A stretch of 64,000 bases of DNA from Desulfosoma caldarium (GTDB taxonomy: Bacteria > Desulfobacterota > Syntrophobacteria > Syntrophobacterales > DSM-9756): contig NZ_RJVA01000012.1 of the NCBI RefSeq assembly GCF_003751385.1, positions 248,001 through 312,000 of the forward strand, written 5' to 3'. The stretch's first letter is position 1. Each line of letters opens with the position of its first letter. A model generated the notes under the pieces. It worked only from the letters and a program-made list of their open reading frames with translations. It ran no database searches and was not told the DNA's origin. Positions 1 to 10,184 of this stretch are shown one piece after another. Position numbers and translations under genes: made by a program.

Positions 1-2335
1 CATCCTTGGAGACGAACACCGGGAGCTGCTTGAGATGATTACGGATGAAGTCCCAGACGCCTTCCTCCGTTCCCGCTTTGAGTTTAAACCGCTCCTCAAG
101 CCCTCCGTTGGGCTTGTAGCAGGAGATGATTAGATCCTGCTTGACGGCGGATGCCGAAGTCACCTGCTTAAAAGATCCCTGCTGTTTATCCAAAGTGCGG
201 ACGTCCGCAATGACAAACCCTGCCGTTTGCAGCGCCTCTTGAATGGCGTTCCAGACGGCATTTTTTGAATTGTGGAATTCTACGGTCATCCAGCGGCCCG
301 GCTTCAGCACCCGGTAGAATTCCTTAAAGCATTCGGTCATCAGGCGCTGGTATTCGGCCAAACCCTTACCCTGAACCTTGTTCTCCACAGCTTCGGGCTT
401 GTTGTTGGTAAAGACCCTGAGCCAAGATTCCCAAATGAAGTTAAGCTCCGAATACATCAGGTTCCCACCGAAAGGGGGGTCGGTAAATATGTAGTCAAAA
501 GATGAATCGGACTCATCAAGAAAGGACGATGACCTTGAAGCTATCGCAACATACGAAACTAAACCGCGGGTTGTATATTTCTTGATTTTACGTTTCAGAA
601 ATGCCAACGAATTAATTTCTCTTACCAAAGAGCTTACATACAAAGTACCCGATAGTTTACTCGGAAGTCCGAATGGGCGCTCACGATTCAGCAACGATGA
701 GCCCTCCGTGCATGCAGTTACAACCCATAAGGCATGTAATAACCTTTTAAGACAATGTTGTGAGAAAACATCGAGCACCCACAAATTGCGCTTCGTATAA
801 AAATGGTGCACATGGGTGATGCCGATACTGTCATTTCGACGTGATTCATCGCCATCCGGCATCCGGTCTGTGGGAAACCAATAGGGGATGTCCAGTTCTT
901 CGATCTTCTGGATGAGTGCAAGGTCAAAGGCGTCGGGGAGTTTCTGGAACCGCTGCTTGCCTACGCTGTAGTTGATGAGCACCGGCACCTGCTTGGCTTG
1001 TCGAACGGTCTGGCCGATGGCTTTGTCGTATCTCGTCACCCAAGCGCGGTCCATGGTGCGCTTTGAGAGGCTGGCGTGACAGTGGGGACAGAAAAACGTA
1101 TCGTGGACCTTGCCTGCCTTTTTGTCCACCGCCGCCTCCCAGAAGATGACCTCTTTAATGCATTCGGGGCAGACAAAGACATCGGACCAGACGGTGTAGT
1201 TGATTTTGCCTAGGGCAAAGTGAATAGGGCTGCGTGCTGAGGACTGCGGAGTGAGCAGGGAACGGATCTCGTCGATGGTACTACATGCCTGGATTTTCTG
1301 TGCCCACGTTTCCGGCGACTCAGTCCTCACTGCTTCAACCTCGGTCCTGATCGTCCGATACATCCAGCCGCATTCGTCCTCGACCTCTTTGAGAATGCGT
1401 TTGGCTTCTCTCTCAAAGGCCTTCACATCCACCGGGGTGTTGTAGTTGTAGGCGATGAAGGTGGCGGCAGGCGATAGGTCATTGAGGATTGCGCGGCGGG
1501 CACCGAGCTTGGAAAAGGGCTTCCAGACACGCTTGCCTTTTTCATCGGTTTCCTGCTGGTAGATGGTGCCGTCATTATCCACCCTATAGCCGAGGGATTG
1601 GACCGCCGCCCTGTCGCCGCACATCTGGGCCGCTACGCCGGTCATGCCTGTTCCGCAGAATCCATCGAAGACAACATCCCCCGGTTCCGTGTAATGGAGG
1701 ATGTATCGCATGATGGCCTTGTGCGGCACCTTGGTGTGGTAGGCATGGGCGTTGTAGATCGGGTCGTTCTTGCCCTCGCTCACATCCGCGGCGAACGGTT
1801 CGCGGCTGTAAGGCTGGCTCGGGTCATAGGGCTTGCCGTAATGCTTGATGAAATCGGCAATGAACGGGTTCGGGCACGCGGTGTAGTACGGCGGGTCGGA
1901 AAGCGCCAGGATGTCCTCGTCCGAGCCGATGGGGAATCCGACTTCGTCCTTGTAGAGGCCCAGAAGGTCGCGGGTTGCGGATTCCGAGTCTCGGGTTTCG
2001 GATGCGGCGCGGGCTATGCGCTGGGCAAGCCCTCGGATTTGTTCATCGTTACCCAACGGCCAATGGTGAAGGGATTTTAAACGCTTGTAGGTATCATCTA
2101 CACCGGTGAAGGGAACAGACAGTTTTTCCCGTAGTTCCTGTAAAGCCTCGCGCAGAAGGCCGAGGAAATGCTTCCGGCGCTCCTCATCGTTTGGAAACGT
2201 TATGCCGAGGCATTCGACGGGCCCCTCATCCCCCATGGACTTCCCTTCAAAAAGGTTTTCGGAACCGGGCTTACCGGGGATAAGCTCCGTCGTGAACAAC
2301 TCCTGCTGCGTGCCGATGTCTTTTGATTTTCTCAT
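1..2335 (-). CDS. pglX: BREX type 3 adenine-specific DNA methyltransferase PglX (partial, 3' end outside window)
   Basis: The minus frame is open from an ATG at 2335 to the window edge (778 codons, no stop), so the C-terminus is missing. Visible motifs: DPPYY at residues 147-151 (catalytic motif IV of N6-adenine/N4-cytosine methyltransferases), FDGFCGTG from residue 223 (SAM-binding motif I), a CPEC...CPHC zinc ribbon from about residue 389, and a second DPPFGGN at residues 619-625. This order and the two DPP motifs fit the DUF1156/COG1743-type PglX of BREX type 3, which methylates host DNA at a non-palindromic site so that self can be told from phage. It is the fourth gene of a minus-strand operon after brxF, brxC and an AlbA_2 gene. 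The start has only a weak GGAA-type ribosome site, and a 265-base gap precedes it, so it may have its own promoter. The family is clear; the BREX assignment rests mainly on the neighbours. Confidence 0.85.
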   Translation of the reverse strand, partial: MRKSKDIGTQQELFTTELIPGKPGSENLFEGKSMGDEGPVECLGITFPNDEERRKHFLGLLREALQELREKLSVPFTGVDDTYKRLKSLHHWPLGNDEQIRGLAQRIARAASETRDSESATRDLLGLYKDEVGFPIGSDEDILALSDPPYYTACPNPFIADFIKHYGKPYDPSQPYSREPFAADVSEGKNDPIYNAHAYHTKVPHKAIMRYILHYTEPGDVVFDGFCGTGMTGVAAQMCGDRAAVQSLGYRVDNDGTIYQQETDEKGKRVWKPFSKLGARRAILNDLSPAATFIAYNYNTPVDVKAFEREAKRILKEVEDECGWMYRTIRTEVEAVRTESPETWAQKIQACSTIDEIRSLLTPQSSARSPIHFALGKINYTVWSDVFVCPECIKEVIFWEAAVDKKAGKVHDTFFCPHCHASLSKRTMDRAWVTRYDKAIGQTVRQAKQVPVLINYSVGKQRFQKLPDAFDLALIQKIEELDIPYWFPTDRMPDGDESRRNDSIGITHVHHFYTKRNLWVLDVFSQHCLKRLLHALWVVTACTEGSSLLNRERPFGLPSKLSGTLYVSSLVREINSLAFLKRKIKKYTTRGLVSYVAIASRSSSFLDESDSSFDYIFTDPPFGGNLMYSELNFIWESWLRVFTNNKPEAVENKVQGKGLAEYQRLMTECFKEFYRVLKPGRWMTVEFHNSKNAVWNAIQEALQTAGFVIADVRTLDKQQGSFKQVTSASAVKQDLIISCYKPNGGLEERFKLKAGTEEGVWDFIRNHLKQLPVFVSKD
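1234..1256. repeat. GACTGAG-family repeat inside pglX
   Basis: GTGCTGAGGACTGCGGAGTG occurs within the pglX frame and encodes LLTPQSSA on the minus strand. Further degenerate words (CTCAGTCCTCAC near 1319) lie nearby. It is the same family as the inserts in brxC and brxF. Confidence 0.45.
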
Positions 2336-2600
2336 TGTCAGGAATTCCAAGATCTTACCATGTTGTGCAGGGTTAAAAGAATTCGTTGTCTTCGCATCTT
2401 TGACTTCTCTTCCCAATGCATCATGCACCCAATATGAGAGGGGCACAGACCTATTCGCTCCTCAGTCCTTCACCTCAGTGCATGCCGCTCCTTTTTCCGC
2501 CCGCAAAATGCCAGCACGCACGTCTTTGCGACCAACGCGCAGACACAGTCCCTATGATGCATGCACGCGTGTATAGCGTTTATAGCACATGTGCATAGCC
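2336..2600. other. Intergenic gap inside the BREX operon
   Basis: A 265-base non-coding gap separates the AlbA_2 gene from pglX, whereas the upstream genes are spaced by 9 and 34 bases. It contains small palindromic words (GCACATGTGC near 2584-2593, overlapping GCATGC/ACGCGT words just upstream) and a CTCAGTCC-type repeat word near 2461-2470 of the kind seen inside the neighbouring ORFs. It may carry a separate promoter for pglX, but I cannot name convincing -35/-10 boxes. Confidence 0.4.
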
Positions 2601-4274
2601 TCACGATTTTCGTGTATAGAAAGCATGGCGTTTTTCCCCGTGCTTAAGGATTTTCCCTTGTTTTCGCAGCCGGTTAAGCAAGTGATATGCTTGTGGACCG
2701 GAAAGCCTGCACAACTCCATGACATCAGCCCTTTTGATGGAACCGTGTTTATCAATGTAGGTCAGAACCATCTGTTCCTGCTGGATCGGGTCGAACTCCA
2801 CCTGGCGGACATAGGAGGCCTTCTGGCCTGATTTCTTGTACACTTTGACGATCAAGATGTAAGATCGCCCGCGGCTGCTTCCTTGTGCGTCCACGAGCCC
2901 TGCCTCCACCAGTTTTTCCAGCGTTGCCCGGGTCGATATTTCAGATTTTTGGGTGTATTGGACCAGGTCGGTGGTCGTCAGACGCGGTTCTTGACGGAGC
3001 CGGGAAAGGACAATCAGGCTGTTAATGGGCATGGGAGCGCCGGTTCGCTGTTCGTAGGAAAGAATCATTTTGAGAAAGGCGGTGTCCGCGTCCGCCCGGC
3101 TCAATAGCAGCACCACCAATGAAGCGGTCGACTGGGTGTAGTCAGGGGCCGGTCGGCCGTAGCGGAGCATGCCTTCATAAATCCGGTCAATGCCGCGGCC
3201 GGTACGCTCGGCCAGTCCGATTCGCTTGAAAATGTCGGCCAGCAGGGGATTCCGAGAACGGGGTGGAACAGTTGAGAGGTTCTGGATCGTCACACCTTCC
3301 ACAAATCCACCCGGATTGATCATAGTCAGGCCATCATCATCCAACCGGACATGTACGGCTCCCAAGGAAGCATAATCGCAATGGACCAACGCGTTGATGA
3401 ATCCCTCCCGGAATGCGCGCCGGTCGAAATTGGGAATGGGCACACGAAAGAGACCTACCTGAATCTCTTCTTCGACCACCCTGGCCTTGAAGAGCACCTC
3501 GACTTCTTTAAAGGTTTGCAGGAATGGCTTGCGGAATAACTCGTTGACACGGACGTCCGTGCCTTCCAGAACCTGAAAAGCAACTTCATGTGCAGGAAGA
3601 TGCTGTCGGATCAGCTCTTCGCGTCCCATGAGTAAGAGACCGGCCACCGTTGGCCGTCGCACCCCGTCAACGGTGGTTGTAAGACCAAGAGCAGCGTCCA
3701 GTTCCTCATCGGCCAATGGCAGCAGCGTCCTATCGCCGCCGTAACGGCGTAAAGCCTCGCGTAAACGCTGCCGCTCCAGTGGGTTCAAATCTTCAGCACT
3801 GAGTGCCACCAGCGCGATGGCGGATGGATCTATGAGTCCTAGAGCAGATTGGCGTCGAATGAATTCGTGGGGATAGAAGGGTACGGCTTCAGGCCTGCCG
3901 GACGCCAGAAGACGACGGCGCAACACCAGCCCATCGCTCGTGGAGACGATGGAACGGGATTTAGGCACATGAATAGAGAGGATCTTCTTGTCGCCCCAAT
4001 CGATGAGTTCCCCTTTGACAGCCACGGAAGGGTTCGTCCGATTCGCAATCAACGCGGCCAGCCCGACTGTATTCTGATGGTTCGGGTGAACTCCAGTGAC
4101 GGTGCCGTCATCCTCGACCCCCAGCAGAACCCTACCACCTTTGGTGTTCGCCATGGCGACGACAGCGGCCAGGAGATCCCGATCCGGCAAGACCTTGAGA
4201 TCGCTCTTGAATTCGACCGTGATCGTTTCTCCTTTGGCCAAAAGAGCTTTCATCTCAAGTTCAGTTGCACCCAT
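2601..4274 (-). CDS. AlbA_2 / HATPase_c_4 / winged-helix ATP-binding protein embedded in the BREX operon
   Basis: This 557-residue protein has an N-terminal AlbA_2 (Schlafen AlbA-like, divergent AAA_4) domain at about residues 15-125, with VEFKSDL and ANTKGGRVLLGVEDDG. A central region ends in a GHKL-type HATPase_c_4 module at about 290-395 (FINALVHCDY, NPGGF, GRGIDRIYEGM). Winged-helix DNA-binding segments follow at about 420-475 and 500-555. Such proteins are usually annotated as ATP-binding transcriptional regulators, and some relatives are nucleases or defence effectors. The start follows the brxC stop by 9 bases with an AGGAAA ribosome site, so it is probably co-transcribed. It is not one of the six canonical BREX-3 genes, so it is either a local regulator or an accessory effector. 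Domain calls are firm; the function is not. Confidence 0.8.
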   Translation of the reverse strand: MGATELEMKALLAKGETITVEFKSDLKVLPDRDLLAAVVAMANTKGGRVLLGVEDDGTVTGVHPNHQNTVGLAALIANRTNPSVAVKGELIDWGDKKILSIHVPKSRSIVSTSDGLVLRRRLLASGRPEAVPFYPHEFIRRQSALGLIDPSAIALVALSAEDLNPLERQRLREALRRYGGDRTLLPLADEELDAALGLTTTVDGVRRPTVAGLLLMGREELIRQHLPAHEVAFQVLEGTDVRVNELFRKPFLQTFKEVEVLFKARVVEEEIQVGLFRVPIPNFDRRAFREGFINALVHCDYASLGAVHVRLDDDGLTMINPGGFVEGVTIQNLSTVPPRSRNPLLADIFKRIGLAERTGRGIDRIYEGMLRYGRPAPDYTQSTASLVVLLLSRADADTAFLKMILSYEQRTGAPMPINSLIVLSRLRQEPRLTTTDLVQYTQKSEISTRATLEKLVEAGLVDAQGSSRGRSYILIVKVYKKSGQKASYVRQVEFDPIQQEQMVLTYIDKHGSIKRADVMELCRLSGPQAYHLLNRLRKQGKILKHGEKRHAFYTRKS

Positions 4275-4283
4275 TGGGTTTTC

Positions 4284-7200
4284 CTATTGCAGCATAATCC
4301 GCACCTTGCCGGGCTCCTTGCCTTTGGTCAGGTTTTCAAGAAACGCCTCGAAACGTTTCTTGAGTACCGCAAGTGTCACTGGTGAGCCCCCGGCGACGAG
4401 GGTTGCACGCAAGTCATCCGTCTTAACGGAAACCAAGACCAAATCAGTAAGAGCTTCTTTGATGGCATCGAGAAAACCGTGATCAATTTCTTCAGGCAAC
4501 GAGCGTGCCTTGAGAAAGTCCTCGACAATTTTCTTGCGGTCAGGCGATAGCACCCTCTTGACGCGCTCCCTCGTCGTTGGGTCGTCGAGATTGGTGAGCA
4601 GCGTTTGGGTCCAGCTGTCGACCAGCTTGTCGAGCTCGCCGTCCAGGGTGTCCAGGATCGTTGCCGCGGGAGCCGTGGACGGTTCCGAACTCGGCTTGAA
4701 GTGGCAGTGCGGGCAGACCGGCAATGCCTCCAGTTCCTGCTCGGTGAGTGCGAAGCAGCTCTTCAAACCGGCCAGCCGATTCTGGAAGTCCGAGAGGTCC
4801 TGGCGGGGCAGCAACTCGATGGTGGCAAGCTTCTGCAGCACCTTGAGCCGCTTGTCGCCCATGAGCTGAGCCTTGCGCTTGTCCTCGTTGACGCCGAGAC
4901 GCGCTTTGGCGTGCATGGAGAGGTAAGCCTGCAGGTAGGCCTTCTTGAGGTCGGTAAGCTTACGCTGGGTCTCCTGGCGGAATGCCGGCGCACTCCGTTT
5001 GGCCGGGTCGCCGATCTGGGCGAGGATCTCGTCCCGTGCCTTTTTCATGTCGTGGATCCATTGGTGGTCGGAGGGTAGGACCGCCTCGGCGGTGGATAGG
5101 TACAAGGCCGTGGACCCGAGGTCCGCCACCAGTTCCTTGAGCGACTTGATCTCGGTAAGGGATTCGAGGCCACTCCGCTGAGCGGTCACTTTCGAGGCAT
5201 CATAGGGAAAGTTCTTAAGCTTACCGGGCGAATTGAACGCTTGAACGCTTTCAAGAAACGCCTTCAAGCCTTGCAGCGATGAGTGATGAGTATTGAGGAC
5301 TGAGTCACTGAAAAGCCGCTGTCCCCAGAAGGGCAGGCCGTCTTTCAATGCCTGCTGCGTTCGAACGATCTCCCCGACATACTCGGCAACTTTCTTCTGC
5401 AGCTGCTGAACCGGCTCGTGTTTGCCCTGGGTGACCAGTTGCGCCATTCCCGGCGTAAGCCCAAGTAGCTCGAAAAGCGCCTTGAGGGCCGGAAGATTCC
5501 AGTCCTTGGGCCGCTCGATGTGTTTGAACTGGATCAAGTTGGCGATGGCGGTTTCGGCCAGTTGCGCTAGACCCGTGGCATCGAACTTCTCTCCCGGGAT
5601 GGAAAGGACCACCTCACCGGCATAGACCAGCGCGGCCAGCACCACCACGGCCCATTCGAGTTCGAGGCGGAGCGATTGCGGCGCGAGGTATTCCACGCCG
5701 AAAACGTCCTGGATCAGCTCGGAGCGGTTGACCACCTGGCCGTGGCCCTTTTTCTTGGCGACACCGAGAATGTACTTGGCGTACTTGGACCGGTAGGGAT
5801 CGAGCCGCTCGCCGTCGAGAAGCTCCAGGGCATCCAGCACAGCGGTGGCTTGTTTCGTGATGACGGATGAGGACTGAGGACTGAGAGAGCGGGAGCTGAT
5901 GTTGGCAATGGCTCGGAGGGCATCTTGGGCAGCTTGCTTTCGATTTGCACTGGTGATCAAAATGGAGAAGACGGGATAGTCAGGAGCCTGATTTGCAAAG
6001 TGCGGACCGAGACAAATCCCGGCGATGGTGTTCACGAGGTCTCGGAAGTTGATGCGCTCGTGGGGGCCGATGCCGGAAAGCTCCCGGATGGACTTGCCCT
6101 TGGCCCACTCTGTGAGGGACTTGGTGCGTCCCTGGTAGGTCACCTCGAAGGCCGTGGCCATGTTCTTCTGGAGCCATTGCACAAGCTCGCGAAGGAAGCT
6201 GGATGCCTTGGACTCGTAGGTGGACTTGGCGTGACCTGAAGCGACGGATGCAAGTTCCATGGCAGCGGCGTAGCCTTGAAGCGCGGTGCGGAACTCATCG
6301 TCAAGACTCTTGATTCGAAAGAACACTTCATCCGCCTTTTTCTCATCCTTGAAATGCGGTACATCAAAGGGTTGAATGAAATAGAGGTAGAAATCCCGCG
6401 GCGGCACCGCTGTGGAGCGTTCATTGGGCGCCCCGAAGAAAAGGTATCCCTGGCGTGCGGCCTTGCGTTCCAGCCATTCCAGTTCATGCTGCCAGATCTT
6501 GTAGCCGCTGACGTAGGTCTGGTCGGTGCACTCCATGACCCGCTTCAGGGCTTCGTAATAGTAACGGTCGAGCTGTGAGGGGTCGAGACTTTCTGCCCGC
6601 TTCTCGATCAGCGCGTCGAAATCGTCGGTCTTCTTGAGGTCCAGGTAATACTGGCGGTTGTTCGGGTTGGACGAGATGAACTGCCCGCTGACCGTCTTGT
6701 GGATTTCCCGCAGGACGGTTTCCACCTGGGAAAGGAGGTCATCGGCCGGATCGCCGCCCAGTTCCTCAATGCCCGGCTGGAAGAGGCACAAGCCGTCGCG
6801 TAATTCCTCCGCCGTCGCACCCAGGGGGGCATCAATATTGCCCGTCGTGAGCCGATGGACGGATAGCGCATGAATGATGCGTAGCGCCATGGGCTTGTAT
6901 GTCGGGCGGGTAAAGGCCTGCTGAATGCGCGATTCCAGCACCGTGCTGCAATCAATAACCGCCTTGATGTCGGGAACGGCGCGGAAAGATGCGTTATCGC
7001 GCAGGGTGGTCCAGTAGCTGTCATAAGCAATAAGACCTGGAGGATGAAATGATGACGCCTGATCGCTAGATGCTGAGTCGATGGTTGGAAGTTCCAACTC
7101 AAGGATTTTCTTGATTTCTCGGCTGATGGTCTTAAGAACTTCTCGTTTCTCGACAGCTCGAATTTGCTCAAAAACGTCGATGTAGTCCGGATGCACGGGA

Positions 7201-8084
7201 AAAAGCCGCACGAATTCGTCCATGCGCTCGTTCATGCGGCCATAGAACTTGGCGAAAGGTGTTAGGTATTCCCGGATTTTCACCTGCTGGTCGGCGGTCT
7301 TTTTAAGTAGACGTTCGGCCACCACGAACTTTACATCCTTGCGGGCAATAAGGATTTGCTCGAAGCGGTCTTTTACCCGCCGAATGCTGTCAGCAACGAA
7401 GGAGAAACGTGGGCTGTCAAAAATGGCTTCCTGGACCCCGGCGATGAAGCGGAAGCGCAGATCCTTACAGACCTCGCCGATTTCGCGCAGGAAGTTGAGA
7501 TCGAGAATGAGATCTTGGTCCTTGCGGGTGCGGAGGTAATCGAGCAGTTCGTCCACCACGAGAAGCAGCCCGTGGTCGGGATATTTCTGGTGGAAGGCGG
7601 TCATCATCTCTTCAAAGGACAGCTTGTTGTTGGTCACCTTATCCGCAGGTGGGAAGGAATAGGCCACCCCCATTGCGGCCAGGTGATCCTCCAGTTCGGC
7701 CACGATAATGTCGCGCAAAGACATGCGGGTAGCACCGATTTCGCTTCGGACGACCTTGAACCGTCCGCTGATTTTCCTCGCGGCGCTGGCCACGCTTTCG
7801 TCGTTCAGATACCTCGCTAGATCGGTGTCTTCGGCCAAGGCGGAGATCACAGACATGAGATGCGATTTTCCGGTACCGTAGTTGCCTACGACCAGCAGCC
7901 CCTTGTTGTCCGTAGGCTGGTCGAACTGAAGCTGGGGAAAGACCAAGCTGACCAACTTCTCGGCCATCTCTGAGGAGATGACGTAGGTCTCGACTAGCTT
8001 TCGGGCAGCAGCGGCCTCGTCAGCGTCCCGCAGCTGGACCACGGACTCGATAGGCTCAAATTGGATCAGGTCTCCGTATTTCAT
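4284..8084 (-). CDS. brxC: BREX P-loop ATPase BrxC (PglY-like, DUF499/DUF6079-type)
   Basis: A 1266-residue P-loop protein with Walker A GNYGTGKS at residues 67-74 and Walker B LLLVVDEL at 173-180, followed by a long helical region and a C-terminal CPHC pair. Size and N-terminal ATPase layout match the large BrxC/PglY ATPases of BREX systems. These are essential for phage resistance, although their exact biochemical job is unsettled. The start has a GGAGGG ribosome site. It lies 34 bases after brxF and 9 bases before the AlbA_2 gene. Three low-complexity stretches rich in S, D and Q (about residues 333-350, 725-745 and 920-935) coincide with GACTGAG-type DNA repeats and look like in-frame insertions. 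The frame is intact, so the gene should be functional. Confidence 0.85.
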   Translation of the reverse strand: MKYGDLIQFEPIESVVQLRDADEAAAARKLVETYVISSEMAEKLVSLVFPQLQFDQPTDNKGLLVVGNYGTGKSHLMSVISALAEDTDLARYLNDESVASAARKISGRFKVVRSEIGATRMSLRDIIVAELEDHLAAMGVAYSFPPADKVTNNKLSFEEMMTAFHQKYPDHGLLLVVDELLDYLRTRKDQDLILDLNFLREIGEVCKDLRFRFIAGVQEAIFDSPRFSFVADSIRRVKDRFEQILIARKDVKFVVAERLLKKTADQQVKIREYLTPFAKFYGRMNERMDEFVRLFPVHPDYIDVFEQIRAVEKREVLKTISREIKKILELELPTIDSASSDQASSFHPPGLIAYDSYWTTLRDNASFRAVPDIKAVIDCSTVLESRIQQAFTRPTYKPMALRIIHALSVHRLTTGNIDAPLGATAEELRDGLCLFQPGIEELGGDPADDLLSQVETVLREIHKTVSGQFISSNPNNRQYYLDLKKTDDFDALIEKRAESLDPSQLDRYYYEALKRVMECTDQTYVSGYKIWQHELEWLERKAARQGYLFFGAPNERSTAVPPRDFYLYFIQPFDVPHFKDEKKADEVFFRIKSLDDEFRTALQGYAAAMELASVASGHAKSTYESKASSFLRELVQWLQKNMATAFEVTYQGRTKSLTEWAKGKSIRELSGIGPHERINFRDLVNTIAGICLGPHFANQAPDYPVFSILITSANRKQAAQDALRAIANISSRSLSPQSSSVITKQATAVLDALELLDGERLDPYRSKYAKYILGVAKKKGHGQVVNRSELIQDVFGVEYLAPQSLRLELEWAVVVLAALVYAGEVVLSIPGEKFDATGLAQLAETAIANLIQFKHIERPKDWNLPALKALFELLGLTPGMAQLVTQGKHEPVQQLQKKVAEYVGEIVRTQQALKDGLPFWGQRLFSDSVLNTHHSSLQGLKAFLESVQAFNSPGKLKNFPYDASKVTAQRSGLESLTEIKSLKELVADLGSTALYLSTAEAVLPSDHQWIHDMKKARDEILAQIGDPAKRSAPAFRQETQRKLTDLKKAYLQAYLSMHAKARLGVNEDKRKAQLMGDKRLKVLQKLATIELLPRQDLSDFQNRLAGLKSCFALTEQELEALPVCPHCHFKPSSEPSTAPAATILDTLDGELDKLVDSWTQTLLTNLDDPTTRERVKRVLSPDRKKIVEDFLKARSLPEEIDHGFLDAIKEALTDLVLVSVKTDDLRATLVAGGSPVTLAVLKKRFEAFLENLTKGKEPGKVRIMLQ
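5275..5310. repeat. GATGAGT/GACTGAG repeat inside brxC
   Basis: The plus strand contains CGATGAGTGATGAG followed by TTGAGGACTGAGTCACTG, the same word family as at 5857-5889 and 8208-8277. It is in frame within brxC, encoding [14 protein letters not shown] weaker relative lies at 7051-7084. Confidence 0.55.
5857..5889. repeat. GACTGAG heptamer repeat inside brxC
   Basis: The plus strand reads GATGAGGACTGAGGACTGAG from about 5866, two clean head-to-tail GGACTGA heptamers plus degenerate GATGA words. It lies within the brxC frame and encodes a Ser/Gln-rich stretch. Confidence 0.65.
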
Positions 8085-8118
8085 TGCGACGGCCCTCCTG
8101 CGCTTTCATTCCTTGCCT

Positions 8119-8703
8119 TTATGCATCGGCCTTCGGATTCACGACCAGTAAATCTCGTAGGGGATATCTTTGGTATTCGGGGTGGTCCGGCGTCGCATAG
8201 ACCAAGTAGAGTGATGAGGACTGAGTGATGCGTGATGAGTTGTCGGGTGTTCCCAGCTCAGACCTCAGTCCTCGTCGCTCGTTTCTGATTTCGCCACTCC
8301 AGGCCGCAACCACCGTTTTGTTCCGGGACAATCCCTGAAGGAGTCGTAACGGATCCTGCTTGAGCGAAACGTCAAAGAGCAGCTCAATGTTGTCCAGCAA
8401 AACCACGCCTGCCTGGCACGTCGCTTCCCTTTCCGGCGCAACCACGTCGGCTTCAGATGCGGCCACGATCTGCGCGAGGAGGCCGGGCAGCTGCAAAACC
8501 CGCTGGCGCTCGGTGAGATTGAGCATGCGCCGGGAAAGTTCAAGATTGACGTTGATGAGGGGTGACCCCGTGCGCTCATGAACATCTCGCAGCACGGCAG
8601 TTTTTCCCGAACCGGCAGGCGCGACCAATAAAACGAGCCTGTAATACAGTTCCGCGGCCTGGCCAATTTTTTCTATGATTTGATCGGCGAGTGATTCTGC
8701 CAT
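8119..8703 (-). CDS. brxF: BREX-3 small P-loop protein BrxF
   Basis: The ATG at 8703 is preferred over one 63 bases upstream because a perfect GGAGGT lies 5 bases before it. This gives 194 residues. A Walker A motif (APAGSGKT) occurs at about residue 30, and a Walker B-like VVLLDNIELLF at about residue 98. Small ATPases of this type head BREX type 3 operons, and the following brxC and pglX support the name. The C-terminal third contains a serine-rich stretch encoded by two adjacent GACTGAG-family repeat blocks (8208-8277), which would lengthen the protein relative to relatives of roughly 150 residues. It is the first gene of the operon; I see no gene for more than 1.4 kb upstream. Confidence 0.8.
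   Translation of the reverse strand: MAESLADQIIEKIGQAAELYYRLVLLVAPAGSGKTAVLRDVHERTGSPLINVNLELSRRMLNLTERQRVLQLPGLLAQIVAASEADVVAPEREATCQAGVVLLDNIELLFDVSLKQDPLRLLQGLSRNKTVVAAWSGEIRNERRGLRSELGTPDNSSRITQSSSLYLVYATPDHPEYQRYPLRDLLVVNPKADA
8208..8277. repeat. GACTGAG-family repeat blocks inside brxF
   Basis: Two adjacent blocks: a direct one (GTGATGAGGACTGAGTGATG from 8211) and an inverted one (CTCAGACCTCAGTCCTC at 8257-8273). They resemble the blocks inside brxC and pglX. The reading frame of brxF continues through both and encodes a serine-rich segment. Confidence 0.65.
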
Positions 8704-9340
8704 GAGCGACCTCCTTCGATCCATGCGCCTTGAGGCCAGCGCCGCCAGCCTTACCCACTCGTCCACTTCTTTCTTCTCGAACTTGGAAAGCCGGCCGACC
8801 TTGTGGCCTGGCAGTTGCCGTTAACTCAACCATCACTAAACCATGTCGCCGCCAATAACGAGATGATGAGCCATCTTACCTGTCGGCAGCCATCCGTCTA
8901 CCACCATTCCATTCTGGTCACATTCGGCCCCATCGAATGCCTGAAACCGACTCTTTCCCTTGGCTGTTCGGTATCCTACGGTCCCACTCTTGGAAGTTAA
9001 CGGACTAATAAACGAGAACAAACAGCAGGACAATATAACAATTTGAGGTTTATCGTCATCCAGTTTATCGCGTTATTTTCCACCGTGGACCGAATGAAAT
9101 CGAATTACGGCGTGCAGGTCCAGCGGGACCTACCGCCCTGGGTAATCCAGGCCCAGAGATTTTCATGCTCATGGAGCCTGAGGGGGTGGCTTGGTATTGA
9201 ACATGCGGGCCGCCACGCGCGCTTGTGCCCCTGCGTCCACGATCGAATCGTTGTTTTTGGCGGCGACGATGTCCTCTACCGCGACCAGCGGGATCGCCAT
9301 GCCGGAAGCCCTGAAAAAGATGACAAAGTTTAAAATGGCC
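8704..9340. other. Non-coding region upstream of brxF
   Basis: I see no supportable gene in this stretch. Open frames are short and overlap on both strands. On the minus strand around 9220-9330 a short frame reads GMAIPLVAVEDIVAAK, which could be a tiny protein fragment, but I do not recognise its family. The brxF promoter should lie just right of 8703; no clear promoter boxes stand out. Confidence 0.4.
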
Positions 9341-9349
9341 CTCAAAGGG

Positions 9350-9560
9350 ATTGGATCACCTACAAGGGCTGGGTTTGGTCAGGGAAAAGGGTGTGTGTGA
9401 TGAAATAAGGGCGGTCTTGATAGTTCGAAAGGGAAGATGGACGGCCAGTCGTCAAAGCTGGAGCGTGCCAGAGATTGTCAATGGCCAAAAAACCATCGTA
9501 GTTGTGGCTCGCGAGCATGATGTCAAACAGGCCGATTCGAGACAAAGCCCGTAGCATGAA
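9350..9560 (+). pseudogene. IS3-like orfA fossil, copy 1
   Basis: A plus-strand frame contains RWTASRQ...EIVNGQKTIVVVAREHDV, which resembles the N-terminal helix-turn-helix of IS3-family OrfA transposase proteins. A leader reading TTTGGTCAGGGAAAAGGGTG from 9373 is shared with fossils near 19.2, 30.5 and 60.6 kb. The frame dies after about 65 codons and no orfB is found, so this is a relic. Confidence 0.5.
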
Positions 9561-10184
9561 AGTGAACCCTGTTGACAAAACCACTTGGAAAAACCGCGGC
9601 CAGCTGAAGTGGCTCTGGGTGATGTCCAACCCGATGGAATGATTCAACGGCCGAATCAAAGAGGTCTTGTGGCAAACCAGGTTTCCTCCCTCAGCTTAAC
9701 GACGAGAAGCTTTGAATCAGTGCGGCAGGCCCTATCATTACGATATCACACAGAAACATATCCAATATATCACCCAGATTCCGGCACTGAAAAACGGGCA
9801 ACAAAAAAGACCTCAACTTTTTGTGAAATCAGTTCAGGATGTTACGAGACTTAAGAGTGCCATTCGGTTCGTAGGTTTCTTCGCCACAATTCGTTTGGTG
9901 GCGTCGCGTTGCATTTTTCGCCCGCCGATTGAAACCCAAAAACCCGCAGGATGAATGGACAGGCTTCCTTCCGACACATCTACGGCAACCCTTAGGAAAG
10001 CTTCGAATGGGCTCAGGAGATTTGGCCTGAAAAACCGACATGGCAACTTGACAAGACGGCGGCATCTGCGTACATGTGCTCATGTACGTCAACACAGGAG
10101 TCGACGTTCCTGAAACAATTTGGATGGTAACCACGCGGCCTACAGTCGTTGAACCGGCGCCATAGCACGATGGATCGATCGGCT

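Noticed and set aside
5275-8277. Repeats in the BREX genes as a CRISPR array
   Set aside because: The units are 7 bases long, degenerate, without spacers, and inside coding frames.
1-8703. Reading the methylase/ATPase cluster as DISARM or another methylase-helicase-ATPase system
   Set aside because: No DUF1998 or SNF2/PLD partner is seen. The small BrxF-like ATPase followed by a ~1270-residue P-loop protein and a two-DPP methylase fits BREX type 3 better. Missing left-hand genes leave some doubt.
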